Counted from the stretch's first letter, positions 50,005 to 59,551 are shown. The stretch: 64,000 nucleotides of DNA from Gammaproteobacteria bacterium (GCA_026707945.1 JAPOVV010000038.1:1-64000); one strand, 5' to 3'. The notes: generated from the sequence alone by a model not told the origin. Program-made: numbers and translations.

Positions 50005-50991
50005 CTATGTGTATGTGGACAAAGGTCTCGCTTCTGAGAGCAGTTTGACGTAATTGCTTAATCGACGTTCCGTGAGTTCGCCTTGGTGTACCGCACGCTG
50101 AACCGCGCAGTCAGGTTCCGCACTGTGTTCGCAGTTGTTAAAGCGGCATCGGATGGCAAGTTCTGAAATATCGTCGAATACCGAAGCGACTGCATCTTCA
50201 CCGTTGACGATTCCAAGCTCACGAACGCCTGGGTTATCGACGACGATTGCGCCAGAAGGAAGTTCGATCAACGTCCGACGAACTGTGGTGTGGCGACCTT
50301 TTGCATCTTGAATGCGAGTGGCTTGAGTAGCTTGACGGTCCTCCCCTATGAGAGTATTGATTAATGTGGACTTGCCTACGCCTGATGAGCCGAGTAGCGC
50401 GGTGGTTTCGCCAGGACGTAGAAGCGAAGTAAGCGACTGGCACGAGCGAGCATTTCGAGCGTCGACTTCATGCACTTGGGGTAATATCGGGATTTGACGC
50501 AGTCGACGCCGAAAGGAAGCTAGATCGATGCATTGATCGACCTTCGTTAGGACGATCACGGCTTCCACTCCGCTTTGCGCCGCAAGCACCATGCCTCGTT
50601 CTAGACGAGACTCGTTGAAATTCTGATTTGCGGATACAACCAGAAAGATACATTCGAAGTTTGCGAGCATAGTTTGCGCGCCCCGGTCGCGGCCGCTCCG
50701 ACGGCGCTGCAATAGGTTTTTTCGGTTTAGAAGCTGAACGGGTTCGTGAGTGGTCTCGTCACGTAGTAGCCAGTCGCCAGTGGTAGGACTTTCGCTAAGT
50801 TGAGGCGCATCGCGCATTCGTACGTTTTGTCGTAACGTAGCCGATTGAATCTCAAAGGACTGCCGGCTTACGGAGATGACGCGGGCTGGTTCGAACGCCC
50901 CGTTTTTTTCGGAGATCTGGGCGTCAAAAAACGCCGTCCAGCCTAAAGAAACCAGTGCGGAATTCGTTGTTCGGAGCAACCTGTTTGTCAT
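50005..50991 (-). CDS. rsgA: ribosome small subunit GTPase RsgA
   Basis: Circularly permuted GTPase maturing the 30S subunit, 328 residues from ATG 50991. OB domain, then G4 (VLTKVDQC), G1 (LLGSSGVGKSTLINTLIG) and G3 (DNPGVRELG) in permuted order, and the zinc site CRFNNCEHSAEPDC. TTLR/TTVRR switch region is present (GRHTTVRRTLIELP). Divergent from the reductase at 51078, with 5' ends 86 nt apart. Confidence 0.95.
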   Translation of the reverse strand: MTNRLLRTTNSALVSLGWTAFFDAQISEKNGAFEPARVISVSRQSFEIQSATLRQNVRMRDAPQLSESPTTGDWLLRDETTHEPVQLLNRKNLLQRRRSGRDRGAQTMLANFECIFLVVSANQNFNESRLERGMVLAAQSGVEAVIVLTKVDQCIDLASFRRRLRQIPILPQVHEVDARNARSCQSLTSLLRPGETTALLGSSGVGKSTLINTLIGEDRQATQATRIQDAKGRHTTVRRTLIELPSGAIVVDNPGVRELGIVNGEDAVASVFDDISELAIRCRFNNCEHSAEPDCAVQRAVHQGELTERRLSNYVKLLSEARPLSTYT

Positions 50992-51077
50992 GCTATTTCT
51001 GCAGTCTAAATCGTACGGCAACAAAGGCTGTGAATACCATAGGCGCCGCAAATTCATTAACTGAGAAAGGAAATCGC

Positions 51078-52154
51078 ATGCCTGCAATCCCCAAGGGAGG
51101 AACCGTCGCAGTAACGGGTTCTGCTGGATTTATTGGAAGTTGGGTCGTACGCCTGTTACTTGACAAAGGTTACCGTGTCCGAGCCTGTGTCCGAGATGTC
51201 AACGACGATAACCGTTGTGCGTTTTTACGCAACATGCCAGGATATGCGTCGGGTCGTTTGACGCTGCATTCCGCCAATCTAGACGATCCTGGTGTATTTG
51301 ACGACATTTTTGCGGGTTGCCATGGTGTCGCACATGTCTCTCATGTAAGTAATTACAACGATCAGGATTACGTAAAGATGGTTTGCGACCACATGATCGA
51401 AAGCGTCAACAAGTCGCGGACGGTTGGACGGGTCGTGGTCACATCAAGTATTGCAGCCGTTATCTCAGAAATGGATCTGAATGAAATTGAGCGGCGACCA
51501 ACGCTCTACGAAGATCGCTACCCGGATGAGTTGAACGAACGTCGCACACCAGACCGTCAAGGCTACTCAATGGGCAAAGTACTGGCGCAACGAACCTTCT
51601 CCGATGCGGCGGAAGAGAGTGGTGGAGAATGGGATGCCATTACGGTCTGTCCTGCGGATAACGTAGGGCCGATCCAGTCCGCGCACCAGAAGGATATGGG
51701 GCCATGGCAGCACAATGTCGAGATGATGCTAACCGGGAAATACTTCCAGAATGGCGTGTATCGACCGTGGATGACGGTGGATGTACGCGACGACGCGTTG
51801 TGTCATATCGGAGTCCTTGAGAGCGTTTTTGCGAAAAATGGTGAACGCTATATCGCCTGGTCGACCGACACGCCGAAAGTCGAAGAAATCTGTGCGATGA
51901 TTGACGAGATCCTGCCGGAAATCGGGCATGCAACGCCAGAAGTCACTGACAACCATCCGGAGCGTCACCAAGCTCGTGAAGCGGAATTTCGCGGAATTTG
52001 GGCGAAAGCCGATCTGCGTAATGACCGGATTCGCGACTTGATCGGTATCGAGTTTAGGCCGTTTGAAGTATCCCTGCGTGATTGCGTTGAGTCATTGTTG
52101 GCCGTTGCGAAAGTCAAACCGGTCTTGCGTGAAGGGTTTAGTCACCACATTTAG
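51078..52154 (+). CDS. NAD(P)-dependent epimerase/dihydroflavonol-reductase-like SDR
   Basis: Extended short-chain dehydrogenase, 358 residues. Nucleotide motif VTGSAGFIGSWVVRLLLDKG at residues about 12-31, catalytic VVVTSSIAAV and YSMGK (Tyr-x3-Lys). Closest in feel to dihydroflavonol-4-reductase or cinnamoyl-CoA-reductase-like proteins. ATG 51078 with AAAGGAA upstream. The substrate is unknown. A hairpin with a T run follows at 52189. Confidence 0.9.
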   Translation: MPAIPKGGTVAVTGSAGFIGSWVVRLLLDKGYRVRACVRDVNDDNRCAFLRNMPGYASGRLTLHSANLDDPGVFDDIFAGCHGVAHVSHVSNYNDQDYVKMVCDHMIESVNKSRTVGRVVVTSSIAAVISEMDLNEIERRPTLYEDRYPDELNERRTPDRQGYSMGKVLAQRTFSDAAEESGGEWDAITVCPADNVGPIQSAHQKDMGPWQHNVEMMLTGKYFQNGVYRPWMTVDVRDDALCHIGVLESVFAKNGERYIAWSTDTPKVEEICAMIDEILPEIGHATPEVTDNHPERHQAREAEFRGIWAKADLRNDRIRDLIGIEFRPFEVSLRDCVESLLAVAKVKPVLREGFSHHI

Positions 52155-52188
52155 ACTATGCGAGGCTGGAGGCTGGAGTAGGAATAGG

Positions 52189-52217
52189 CACCCGTTGCCT
52201 TAGGCAGCGGGTGGTTT
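52189..52217 (+). terminator. terminator-like hairpin covering the next ribosome-binding site
   Basis: CACCCGTTGCC and GGCAGCGGGTG pair over 11 positions (one G-U) with a TTA loop, followed by GTTTT. The 3' arm includes the GGGTGG that is the only Shine-Dalgarno-like sequence before ATG 52222. It can therefore stop transcripts from the SDR gene and also hide the ribosome-binding site of the next gene. Confidence 0.65.
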
Positions 52218-52221
52218 TCGC

Positions 52222-53049
52222 ATGAGTGCACATCTAAGCGCTGAGGCGATACGTAGTTTTCAAAAAAATGGGTTTTGTTCACCCATTCGTGTTTACAGCG
52301 AAGTGGAAACTGCGGAGTTACGACGTCAGTTCGAAGCGGTGGAGACCTATTTCGGTCCCGAGCGTGCCAAGCGTCACATCACAGATCTTCATCTGATTGC
52401 TGATTGGGCGTGGCGCGTCGTGCACGATCCGCGCATTGTCGAACCAATTTCAGACGTATTAGGTCCAAACGTACTTCTCTGGTCACTGAATTGGTTTATT
52501 AAAGAGCCTCTTGACCAGAAATTCGTGAGTTACCATCAGGACGCGACTTACTGGGGATTAGAACCTCATGACGTGGCGACAGCGTGGATAGCGCTGTCAG
52601 ACGCTTCAGAAGCAACAGGACCGATGAAATTCGTGTCAGGAAGTCACTTAGAGGAAGTCCGATACCACGAAGACACATTTGGCAAGGACAACTTGCTGTC
52701 ACGTGGGCAGGTCATTGAGGGAGACATCGACGAAGAAAAGGTCGTACTCTCGCCGCTTGGCGCAGGAGAAATGTCGTTGCATCACGTGCGTCTGATCCAT
52801 GGTTCAACGCCAAATCAGACGACCGATCGACGTATCGGTATGGTGTTGAGGTATTGCGCGACGCACGTCCGACAAACCAAGGTTCGTGATACCGCGGTTC
52901 TCGTCAGAGGCGAGGACAGATTTGGTAACTTTGACCTGTTGCCGAAGCCCGAGAAGGAATTTGGCGAGGTTGAACTAGCGCGACAGCGAGATGCCCTAGT
53001 CCGAATGCAGCGAGCGTTACACTCTAAGGACTACGAAGACCAAGACTAG
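52222..53049 (+). CDS. phytanoyl-CoA dioxygenase (PhyH) family protein 1
   Basis: Fe(II)/2-oxoglutarate-dependent oxygenase, 275 residues. Metal ligands His105 and Asp107 (YHQDATYWG) and distal His193 (RLIHGSTPN), with the 2-oxoglutarate-binding Arg near 203 (TDRRIG). No signal peptide. Sequence like MKFVSGSHLEE fits the family. Substrate unknown. Convergent with a second PhyH gene 22 nt away. Confidence 0.92.
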   Translation: MSAHLSAEAIRSFQKNGFCSPIRVYSEVETAELRRQFEAVETYFGPERAKRHITDLHLIADWAWRVVHDPRIVEPISDVLGPNVLLWSLNWFIKEPLDQKFVSYHQDATYWGLEPHDVATAWIALSDASEATGPMKFVSGSHLEEVRYHEDTFGKDNLLSRGQVIEGDIDEEKVVLSPLGAGEMSLHHVRLIHGSTPNQTTDRRIGMVLRYCATHVRQTKVRDTAVLVRGEDRFGNFDLLPKPEKEFGEVELARQRDALVRMQRALHSKDYEDQD

Positions 53050-53071
53050 ATTCTTGTTGGATGATTGCGTC

Positions 53072-53830
53072 TCAGCTGTCAGCTTGAACGAGCGTTGCAC
53101 GCACTTCATCCGCAAAGTTCTCTCCGGTACGCTCACCCGATATGACCGTTTGTTCCCAATGCTTCTCTTGTAAAGGCGAAGTGTAATCCCGATTGACGAA
53201 GTGAATGCCGACGCCGACACGGGATTCATTGCTTAGATTGTTGCCTGTTGCGTGGGGCGTACCGAAACAGAAGAACACTACGCCGCCAGCCTCAAGTTCA
53301 CAATGCACAGCACGCGCCTCGTCGAGTTCGGTGTGGATGTGGTGGTCGGAAGCAGGATCGCGCGTGTGAGGAAAATCCTCGTTGAATGCGCGCGGGGCGA
53401 CTTTGAGAGTTCCGTTTGCGATATCGCCATCGTGGATGGCGATCCACATAGCTGTTCCACGGAGTGGATCCTGCAGCTTGAAGTAGGCGTTGTCGGTATG
53501 CCAGCTCGTTCCCATCCCTGATTGCGGAGGTTTGTAAAACGACTGATCGAGGATTTTGATCACTGGGTGCCCAATCAGATTGCCGACTGCGTTGATGACC
53601 TTAGGCGCGAACGGCAATGCCTTAAACAGAGGGCTTCTTGAGTAGAGAGGAATGAGCTGGTAGTTCTGTCGAACCTCCGGATTTGTTGATACGTCGCGAA
53701 ACATCCCAGTATCGATCCATCGAGCGACTTCGATCTGCATCGCAGCCACTTCATCCTCATTAAAGAAGTGTGGAACGGTGGTGTAGCCTTCCGTTAGGAA
53801 TTGATCGATTTGCGCTTGACTGAGCGACAT
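53072..53830 (-). CDS. phytanoyl-CoA dioxygenase (PhyH) family protein 2
   Basis: 252 residues from ATG 53830. Metal ligands His111 and Asp113 (SWHTDNAYF), distal His193 (GTPHATGNN) and Arg204 (NESRVGVG). KILDQSFYKPPQ and TLKVAPRAF are typical of the family. It differs clearly from PhyH 1, so it is not a recent duplicate. The sequence begins with the family-type SQAQIDQFLTEGYTTVP. Substrate unknown. Confidence 0.92.
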   Translation of the reverse strand: MSLSQAQIDQFLTEGYTTVPHFFNEDEVAAMQIEVARWIDTGMFRDVSTNPEVRQNYQLIPLYSRSPLFKALPFAPKVINAVGNLIGHPVIKILDQSFYKPPQSGMGTSWHTDNAYFKLQDPLRGTAMWIAIHDGDIANGTLKVAPRAFNEDFPHTRDPASDHHIHTELDEARAVHCELEAGGVVFFCFGTPHATGNNLSNESRVGVGIHFVNRDYTSPLQEKHWEQTVISGERTGENFADEVRATLVQADS

Positions 53831-53950
53831 CTTGATGAGTTCGACTAGCGTTGCGGAATTAAACATAGGTAGTAAAGCCCGTCGCTACCACTTGGCAGAC
53901 AGACTCGTGCTCGGCCTCGGTACTTTGCATATTCAGTTGAAAATAAGAAA

Positions 53951-53969
53951 ATTACCCCCATGTAATGGG
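53951..53969. promoter_or_regulatory. small competing hairpins before rpoH
   Basis: ATTAC/GTAAT (53951-53966) and CCCAT/ATGGG (53957-53969) overlap and cannot form together. They lie 36-54 nt before the rpoH ATG. A role in heat control is possible but unproven. Confidence 0.3.
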
Positions 53970-54004
53970 TGTGAGCGAAGATAAATACGCAAACATCCCG
54001 AGTT

Positions 54005-54916
54005 ATGCCCGTGGAAAAGCCTAAGTTGACGACATCGAACGCACTTGTAATGTCGAACTTGGTGCCTGGCGCCAATCTTCAGCAGTACATCAATGCGGTC
54101 AATTCATTCCCGGTACTTACCGTTGAGCGTGAGCGGGAACTCGCACGTCGTCTTTATGAGCATGATGATTTAGATGCGGCTCGAGAGCTTGTGCTTTCAC
54201 ACTTGCGATTCGTAGTTCATGTTTCTCGTTCATATGAAGGTTACGGGCTACCGCAGGAGGACTTGATCCAGGAAGGAAATGTCGGCTTGATGAAGGCCGT
54301 CAATAAATTCGATCCGAATCGTGGCGTCCGTCTTGTTACATTCGCCGTCCACTGGATTAAGGCGGAAATGAATGAATACGTACTACGCAACTGGCGAATC
54401 CTCAAGATCGCTACAAATAAGGCGCAACGCAAACTGTTTTACAAACTGCGCAGTAAGAAACAGGAACTCGGCCAGCTCAACACCTTAACCGCTGCCGAAA
54501 CCAAACTCGTTGCGAAAGATCTTGGTGTAAAACCCGAAGAAGTGCGCGAGATGGAAGCCCGATTAGGCGGTCAGGATGTTTCCTTCGAGACTTCCACTGA
54601 GGACGACTATGCGTCGGATGATGGTGATGGTCTCGCGCCTGAAGATGTTCTGTATGTCGACCATTCTGATCCTGCTGAAATTGCAGAAGACGAACAGTGG
54701 TCGAAGCTGATGCACAAGAAACTGCAAGCCGCACTTGAAGCGCTCGACGACAGGTCGCGCGAAATTGTCTACGGTCGATTTATCAGCGAAGAAACGCGGA
54801 CGTTAGAGGATCTAGGAGCTGAGTTCGGCATCTCTGCGGAACGTGTGCGCCAGCTTGAACGCCGAGCGTTGCTCGATATCAAGGAGTCTATTGGCGGCGA
54901 ACTGACGCTTGCGTAG
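54005..54916 (+). CDS. rpoH: heat-shock sigma factor RpoH
   Basis: Sigma-32, 303 residues. Region 2 LVLSHLRFVVHVSRSYEGYG and DLIQEGNVGLMKAVNKFDPN, the RpoH box QRKLFYKLRSKK, an acidic stretch (FETSTEDDYASDDGDG) and region 4 with TLEDLGAEFGISAERVRQLE. About 20 residues longer than E. coli RpoH, mostly in the acidic part. The usual ftsE-ftsX neighbours are absent; trmB follows after 50 nt. Confidence 0.97.
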   Translation: MPVEKPKLTTSNALVMSNLVPGANLQQYINAVNSFPVLTVERERELARRLYEHDDLDAARELVLSHLRFVVHVSRSYEGYGLPQEDLIQEGNVGLMKAVNKFDPNRGVRLVTFAVHWIKAEMNEYVLRNWRILKIATNKAQRKLFYKLRSKKQELGQLNTLTAAETKLVAKDLGVKPEEVREMEARLGGQDVSFETSTEDDYASDDGDGLAPEDVLYVDHSDPAEIAEDEQWSKLMHKKLQAALEALDDRSREIVYGRFISEETRTLEDLGAEFGISAERVRQLERRALLDIKESIGGELTLA

Positions 54917-54966
54917 AGCGAACCCAGGCTTTCGCGACGTGGCGATTTAACTCCGAATCAGCCACG

Positions 54967-55632
54967 GTGAAAAAAGAAAAACCAGAATCCCTCCCGCAGC
55001 GACGCGTCTACGTACGTCGTCGTAGTCGCACAACTGTCGCTCAGGCTAGAGCGCTCGAACGACTGGACGAGTACTTACTCTCATCGGCTTCTATCGAAGA
55101 AGCATTTGGTCGCACAGCCCCTGTATTAGTTGAGATCGGTTTCGGCAATGGCAACGCGTTGGCGGAATTCGCATCGTTGAATCCGGAATGGAATTGTGTC
55201 GGAGTCGAGGTCTTTCGGCCAGGGATCGGTGCGTTAATCAATCGATGTGAACAGCAAGATATCAAGAATGTTCGCATCGTCGATGGAGAAGGTCTTACGT
55301 ATCTGGAATCAATTCCTGACAACTCGCTTGATCTGATTTGGGTGCTTTTCCCGGACCCGTGGCCCAAAACCCGGCATCACAAGCGTCGCTTGATCACGCG
55401 CGAATTCGCAAAGGTAGCGGCAGGGAAGCTGAAGTTCGAAGGAAAACTAGCGATCGCAACTGACTGGGCTTCTTACGCAGAGGAAATAGAAGAAGCGCTC
55501 GGCGATGTGGATGCTCTAATAGGTGGTATCGTCAAAGGCACATCTGACCGAATTACGACGAAATACGAAATACGCGGTATCCGATTAGGGCATTCGGTTA
55601 CCGAGTTTGAGTACGTCAAACGAGAATCGTGA
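54967..55632 (+). CDS. trmB: tRNA (guanine-46 N7) methyltransferase
   Basis: SAM-dependent enzyme making m7G46 in tRNA, 221 residues. SAM loop LVEIGFGNGNALAEFA, EVFRPGIGALINR, and the family motif VLFPDPWPKTRHHKRRL. GTG start at 54967, 50 nt after rpoH. C-terminus has SDRITTKYEIRG, the usual end of TrmB. Confidence 0.96.
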   Translation: MKKEKPESLPQRRVYVRRRSRTTVAQARALERLDEYLLSSASIEEAFGRTAPVLVEIGFGNGNALAEFASLNPEWNCVGVEVFRPGIGALINRCEQQDIKNVRIVDGEGLTYLESIPDNSLDLIWVLFPDPWPKTRHHKRRLITREFAKVAAGKLKFEGKLAIATDWASYAEEIEEALGDVDALIGGIVKGTSDRITTKYEIRGIRLGHSVTEFEYVKRES

Positions 55633-55720
55633 TTCGCTGCGTATAAAGCGTGACTTAATTCTCTGTTCGATGGATTCGAGCTATCGCACTGGCGGGCTCT
55701 GTTAGAACAAAAGGTTGGAC

Positions 55721-56755
55721 GTGGACGCGATATCACAAGACTCTCGATTAGAACTGGTTGGGGCTCCAGGGTCCCCGTACACGCGCAAAATGCTCGCCTG
55801 GTTGCGCTACAAGCGCATCCCATATGCGATTGATTGGTCTAACCGCAAGATCAACGAGGGCTACCCGCCGCCGAAAGTAAGTCTTATCCCGACGTTTTAT
55901 CTACCAGATGACAACGGCGAAATTGAAGCCGTCGTCGATTCAACACCCATCATCAAACGCTTGGATATTGAGTTTCCCGCTCGTTCTACTACGCCGCCGC
56001 ATCCAATAACACGGTTTTTGAGTGACCTCGTCGAAGACTATGCCGACGAATGGCTGACAAAGATCATGTTCCACTACCGCTGGGCGTATGAAGAGGACGC
56101 CGCAAACGCTGGTTCGCTGCTGCCCTTCTTTAGAAACATACAAGTCGACGACAACCAAGCATCCGTGCTTGAAGCAGCATTTACGGACCGTCAAATCAAC
56201 CGGTTGTACGTCGTCGGCTCAAACGACGTGACGCGTCCGATCATTGAAGCCAGCTATCTTCGTGTGATTGATATCCTCGCCAATCTTATTCAACGAAACG
56301 AGTTCGTATTAGGTTCGCGACCTTGTCCTGCCGACTTTGGGATTTTCGGTCAATTCACGCAACTATCGCAAATCGAACCGACGTCGCTGGCCATTCTCGC
56401 TAAGCGCTCACAGCGCGTACGAGCTTGGGTTATGAGGGTTGAAGATCTCTGTGGGCTTGAAGTTGATGATGAGGATTGGTTTGAGCCAGAGCAAGCAGCT
56501 ACGGAGTTACGAGATTTACTCACTGAAATCGGCCGAACCTACGTGCCCGTTATGCTCGCCAATAGCGCCGCGATAAACGGCGGCGAATCGGAATTCGAAG
56601 CAATCGTGGACGGTCAGCGTTGGGCTCAACCGACCTTTCCGTACCAGGCGAAATGTCTCCAATGGATTAGAGAGGCTTATTTCGCTCTTGACCCAGAGGA
56701 TCGCGGGACCGTCATGGATTACCTGTCGGGTACTGGTTGCGAGAAACTGATCTGA
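55721..56755 (+). CDS. glutathione S-transferase-like protein
   Basis: 344 residues from GTG 55721 (TTG 55715 is 6 nt before). Thioredoxin-fold N-terminus LELVGAPGSPYTRKMLAWLR and VVDSTPIIKRLD, the glutathione-site STPI in place of ESxAI. The all-helical C-terminal domain includes LGSRPCPADFGIFGQFTQLS. It is about 120 residues longer than a plain GST, with a C-terminal part ending in ALDPEDRGTVMDYLSGTGCE. Substrate unknown. Confidence 0.85.
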   Translation: MDAISQDSRLELVGAPGSPYTRKMLAWLRYKRIPYAIDWSNRKINEGYPPPKVSLIPTFYLPDDNGEIEAVVDSTPIIKRLDIEFPARSTTPPHPITRFLSDLVEDYADEWLTKIMFHYRWAYEEDAANAGSLLPFFRNIQVDDNQASVLEAAFTDRQINRLYVVGSNDVTRPIIEASYLRVIDILANLIQRNEFVLGSRPCPADFGIFGQFTQLSQIEPTSLAILAKRSQRVRAWVMRVEDLCGLEVDDEDWFEPEQAATELRDLLTEIGRTYVPVMLANSAAINGGESEFEAIVDGQRWAQPTFPYQAKCLQWIREAYFALDPEDRGTVMDYLSGTGCEKLI

Positions 56756-56766
56756 CCTAAAGTCAG
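56752..56766. terminator. short hairpin at the end of the GST-like gene
   Basis: CTGAC and GTCAG pair around CTAAA, overlapping the TGA stop, in a 43-nt gap between convergent genes. It is too short to be a strong terminator. Confidence 0.3.
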
Positions 56767-56798
56767 TTGATGTCGCTTAGAGATTAGGGTTCTTTCGT

Positions 56799-57923
56799 TT
56801 ATAGAAATCGTTCGACAACTGAGTTCAGGTGGTTTCGACCGAAATTTGTTAGAGAGATTCGATTAGGATCGATTAGGTTTTCTTCTCGCGACTGGCTCAA
56901 TGCAGGCTCGAGCTTTTGAAGCGACAAACCGGTGCGGTAATTGAAGTGACGGTTGTCGACGCCATCGTTCAGTCGCAAAACATTCATCATGAATTCAACC
57001 GGTAGCTCATCTCGATCGATGTCTCGCGCAAGGGTTTTCTGGTCTCCCATGTAGTCTTCCGGGCGCCGGGTCTTTTGTGTCCGCACGATCGTTCCATTTT
57101 GTTGGGTCACCTTGCCATGCGCTCCAGCACCGATACCCAGATAGTCTCCGAATTGCCAATAGTTGACGTTGTGACGACATTCGAATTCGCCCGTGTTGAT
57201 AGCAAACGCTGAAACTTCGTACTGACGATAACCAGCTGCAGCGAGTCGTTCTAATCCCGCGTCACTCATATCTGCGCGATCGTCATCAGAAGCAACAGTT
57301 GGGGGTCGCTTACCAAAAACTGTGTTTGGTTCGATGGTTAGCTGATACCACGAGATGTGCTCAGTTTCAAACGCCACTAACTGGTCAAGATCGCACATCG
57401 CCATGTCGATCGATTGATCCGGGAGGCCAAACATCATGTCGACGTTGACTGAATCGAAACCCGCCTTTTTCGCTTGTTCGACGGCAACACCAGCTTCATC
57501 GATTGAGTGAATGCGTCCCAATTTACGCAAGGACTTTGGATTTAGTGACTGGACACCAATCGAAACACGATTGATACCGGCTCGCCGATAGTCGGCAAAA
57601 GATCCACACTCAAGAGCGCCTGGGTTTGCCTCCATCGTGACTTCGACCACGTTCTGCAGAGCAGGATGCTCAAGAATCTTTGCAAATGAATCCGGCCGAA
57701 ACAGACTAGGGGTGCCACCTCCGAAGTAGACGGTGTTAATCGTCCCGTTGGTCCGTGCTAGCTCAGAGTTGAGATCGCGTAATAAACAGGTGACATATTC
57801 GCTTTCTCCTATTGGTCCGTTAAGTTCATGTGAATTGAAGTCACAGTAAGGACATTTACGTACGCACCATGGTATGTGGACGTAGAGGCCAATAGAGTTC
57901 GGCGAAGTTGGTAACGAAGCCAC
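56799..57923 (-). CDS. hemW: heme chaperone HemW (radical SAM)
   Basis: Radical SAM heme-binding protein of the oxygen-independent coproporphyrinogen-oxidase-like group, 374 residues from GTG 57923 (TTG 57956 would overlap rdgB). Cluster motif PWCVRKCPYCDFNSH has three cysteines and lacks the fourth cysteine of HemN, which supports HemW. YFGGGTPSLF, TMEANPG and VSIGVQSLNPKSLRKLGR follow the family order. Last gene of the long leftward operon. Confidence 0.93.
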   Translation of the reverse strand: MASLPTSPNSIGLYVHIPWCVRKCPYCDFNSHELNGPIGESEYVTCLLRDLNSELARTNGTINTVYFGGGTPSLFRPDSFAKILEHPALQNVVEVTMEANPGALECGSFADYRRAGINRVSIGVQSLNPKSLRKLGRIHSIDEAGVAVEQAKKAGFDSVNVDMMFGLPDQSIDMAMCDLDQLVAFETEHISWYQLTIEPNTVFGKRPPTVASDDDRADMSDAGLERLAAAGYRQYEVSAFAINTGEFECRHNVNYWQFGDYLGIGAGAHGKVTQQNGTIVRTQKTRRPEDYMGDQKTLARDIDRDELPVEFMMNVLRLNDGVDNRHFNYRTGLSLQKLEPALSQSREENLIDPNRISLTNFGRNHLNSVVERFL

Positions 57924-57930
57924 AGATCTT

Positions 57931-58527
57931 TCAGCTTCCGTGCAGTTTTGCGACAAGCTGCTTCGCGGCTTTCGCTCGGTGACTGATCGCGTTCTTTTCC
58001 TCGGTTGTCAGTTCGGCGGCCGTTCGATTTAGGCTAGGCAGGAAGAACAAAGGGTCGTAGCCAAATCCCTGAGAACCTCGTGGAGCGCGAAGGATTTCGC
58101 CTTCCCAGGAACCAATGCCGATTAGCGGCACCGGGTCGTCGGGATGACGTAAATACACAAGAACGCATTGAAATGACGCCTCTCGCTCCCTGTCGGGTAC
58201 ATCACTCATGGTGGCCAAGAGTTTTTCATTGTTCCTCAATGCGTCGCTAGGTGTACCAGCGTAGCGTGCGGAATGGATTCCTGGTTTTCCGTCGAGCGCG
58301 TTGACGCTGAGTCCAGAATCGTCAGCGATTGCTGGAAGTTGCGTAATTGCCGATACGGCTCGCGCCTTGATAAGCGCGTTTTCGATGAAGGTCAAGCCGG
58401 ACTCTTCGATTTCACTCATCAATCTTGCATCGGGTAACACGAGCTCGATGTCCAGTTCTTCGAACAGAGGGGCAAGTTCCGCCCGTTTGCCCTCGTTCGA
58501 TGTGGCGAGAGCAACTTTGGCGGTCAT
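57931..58527 (-). CDS. rdgB: dITP/XTP pyrophosphatase
   Basis: House-cleaning NTP pyrophosphatase, 198 residues. KVALATSNEGKRAEL binds the triphosphate, ADDSGLSVNALDGKPGIHSA has the metal-binding acids, and the C-terminal RAKAAKQL ends as in the family. ATG overlaps the DUF4426 stop as ATGA. Confidence 0.96.
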   Translation of the reverse strand: MTAKVALATSNEGKRAELAPLFEELDIELVLPDARLMSEIEESGLTFIENALIKARAVSAITQLPAIADDSGLSVNALDGKPGIHSARYAGTPSDALRNNEKLLATMSDVPDREREASFQCVLVYLRHPDDPVPLIGIGSWEGEILRAPRGSQGFGYDPLFFLPSLNRTAAELTTEEKNAISHRAKAAKQLVAKLHGS

Positions 58528-58958
58528 TGGTCGTAGACGGGTTGTTTGAAGCTGAACTCGTGGGATTCGTCGGACAGGTGCAGCTGAACTTTGAAGGTCA
58601 GCGGCTCCTCGCTGGTGAATAGAAAGGTCGCAAGGTAATACCGTGCGCTGCCTTCCTCGACAAGCTTGAATTCGAGAGGGGTTTGCTGCGATAAGAGATT
58701 AGTGACCGTTCCTGTGATACGGTCAGGAGGCGGCTTTGAATCGTCGTGAAGTGCGGAGATCGTTATGACCGCTCGATTTTTCGCACGTACGATGTCGTGG
58801 CGTTCAGCTACTTGCGGCTGGAGAAATGTTGAGCGTATGACACTGTAATGCACTTCGTATCCAGCTAGTTCGACACTTTGTTCGGCGGTTGCGAATTGGC
58901 AAACACTAATCACCATAAATGGCCAGAAAAACCAGCGCGGAGGACGGAACTTCGTCAC
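58524..58958 (-). CDS. DUF4426 periplasmic protein
   Basis: 144 residues with signal peptide (WFFWPFMVISVCQFATA) and a beta-rich domain opening ELAGYEVHYSVIRSTFLQPQ. The same family sits between metW and rdgB in Pseudomonas. GTG start overlaps the metW TGA as GTGA. The name is a domain name only; no function known. Confidence 0.85.
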   Translation of the reverse strand: MTKFRPPRWFFWPFMVISVCQFATAEQSVELAGYEVHYSVIRSTFLQPQVAERHDIVRAKNRAVITISALHDDSKPPPDRITGTVTNLLSQQTPLEFKLVEEGSARYYLATFLFTSEEPLTFKVQLHLSDESHEFSFKQPVYDQ

Positions 58959-59551
58959 GATGGTCGACCAAGCCGATAAAACGCCGTGACCCCTAGGACA
59001 TTTCGAAACATCTTTGTTGCGATCGTTTCGCGACCATTGTGGTTGAACACATAGCGCGAGATCACGCGTACGTTCTCAGATGCGCACATCGTGTCGAAAT
59101 CGTGAATTGTGCAAAGGTGAATGTTGGGTGTGTCGTACCACTCGTTAGGCAGATGCTTCGAGACCGGCATACGACCGCCAAAGAACAATTGCTTGCGACA
59201 CTGCCAGTAGGCGAAGTTGGGGAACGTCACGATACACTCTTCCCCGATCCGCAACATCTCGCGAACGAGGGTTCGCGGTTCGCTGATTGCCTGCAAAGTT
59301 TCGTTCATGATCACGATATCGAAGCTATTCGTTGGGAATCGCTCCAAGCCTGCATCGATGTCGTGTTCAATCACATTGACGCCACGTGCCAGGCACCCCT
59401 CGATACGGTTATGTTCGATTTCGACGCCGTAGCCTGTTACTGACTTGGTTTGACGTAGTCGACACAGCAAATCGCCGTCGCCACACCCCAAGTCAAGGAC
59501 TCGGGCGTTGGGATTTACCAGATCGATGATGATGTCATCGGCTTGCTTCAC
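58955..59551 (-). CDS. metW: methionine biosynthesis protein MetW
   Basis: Methyltransferase-fold protein, 198 residues. SAM loop [40 protein letters not shown] and [20 protein letters not shown] are strongly conserved in MetW. It works with MetX in making acylated homoserine. GTG start overlaps the metX TGA. Confidence 0.95.
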   Translation of the reverse strand: MKQADDIIIDLVNPNARVLDLGCGDGDLLCRLRQTKSVTGYGVEIEHNRIEGCLARGVNVIEHDIDAGLERFPTNSFDIVIMNETLQAISEPRTLVREMLRIGEECIVTFPNFAYWQCRKQLFFGGRMPVSKHLPNEWYDTPNIHLCTIHDFDTMCASENVRVISRYVFNHNGRETIATKMFRNVLGVTAFYRLGRPS

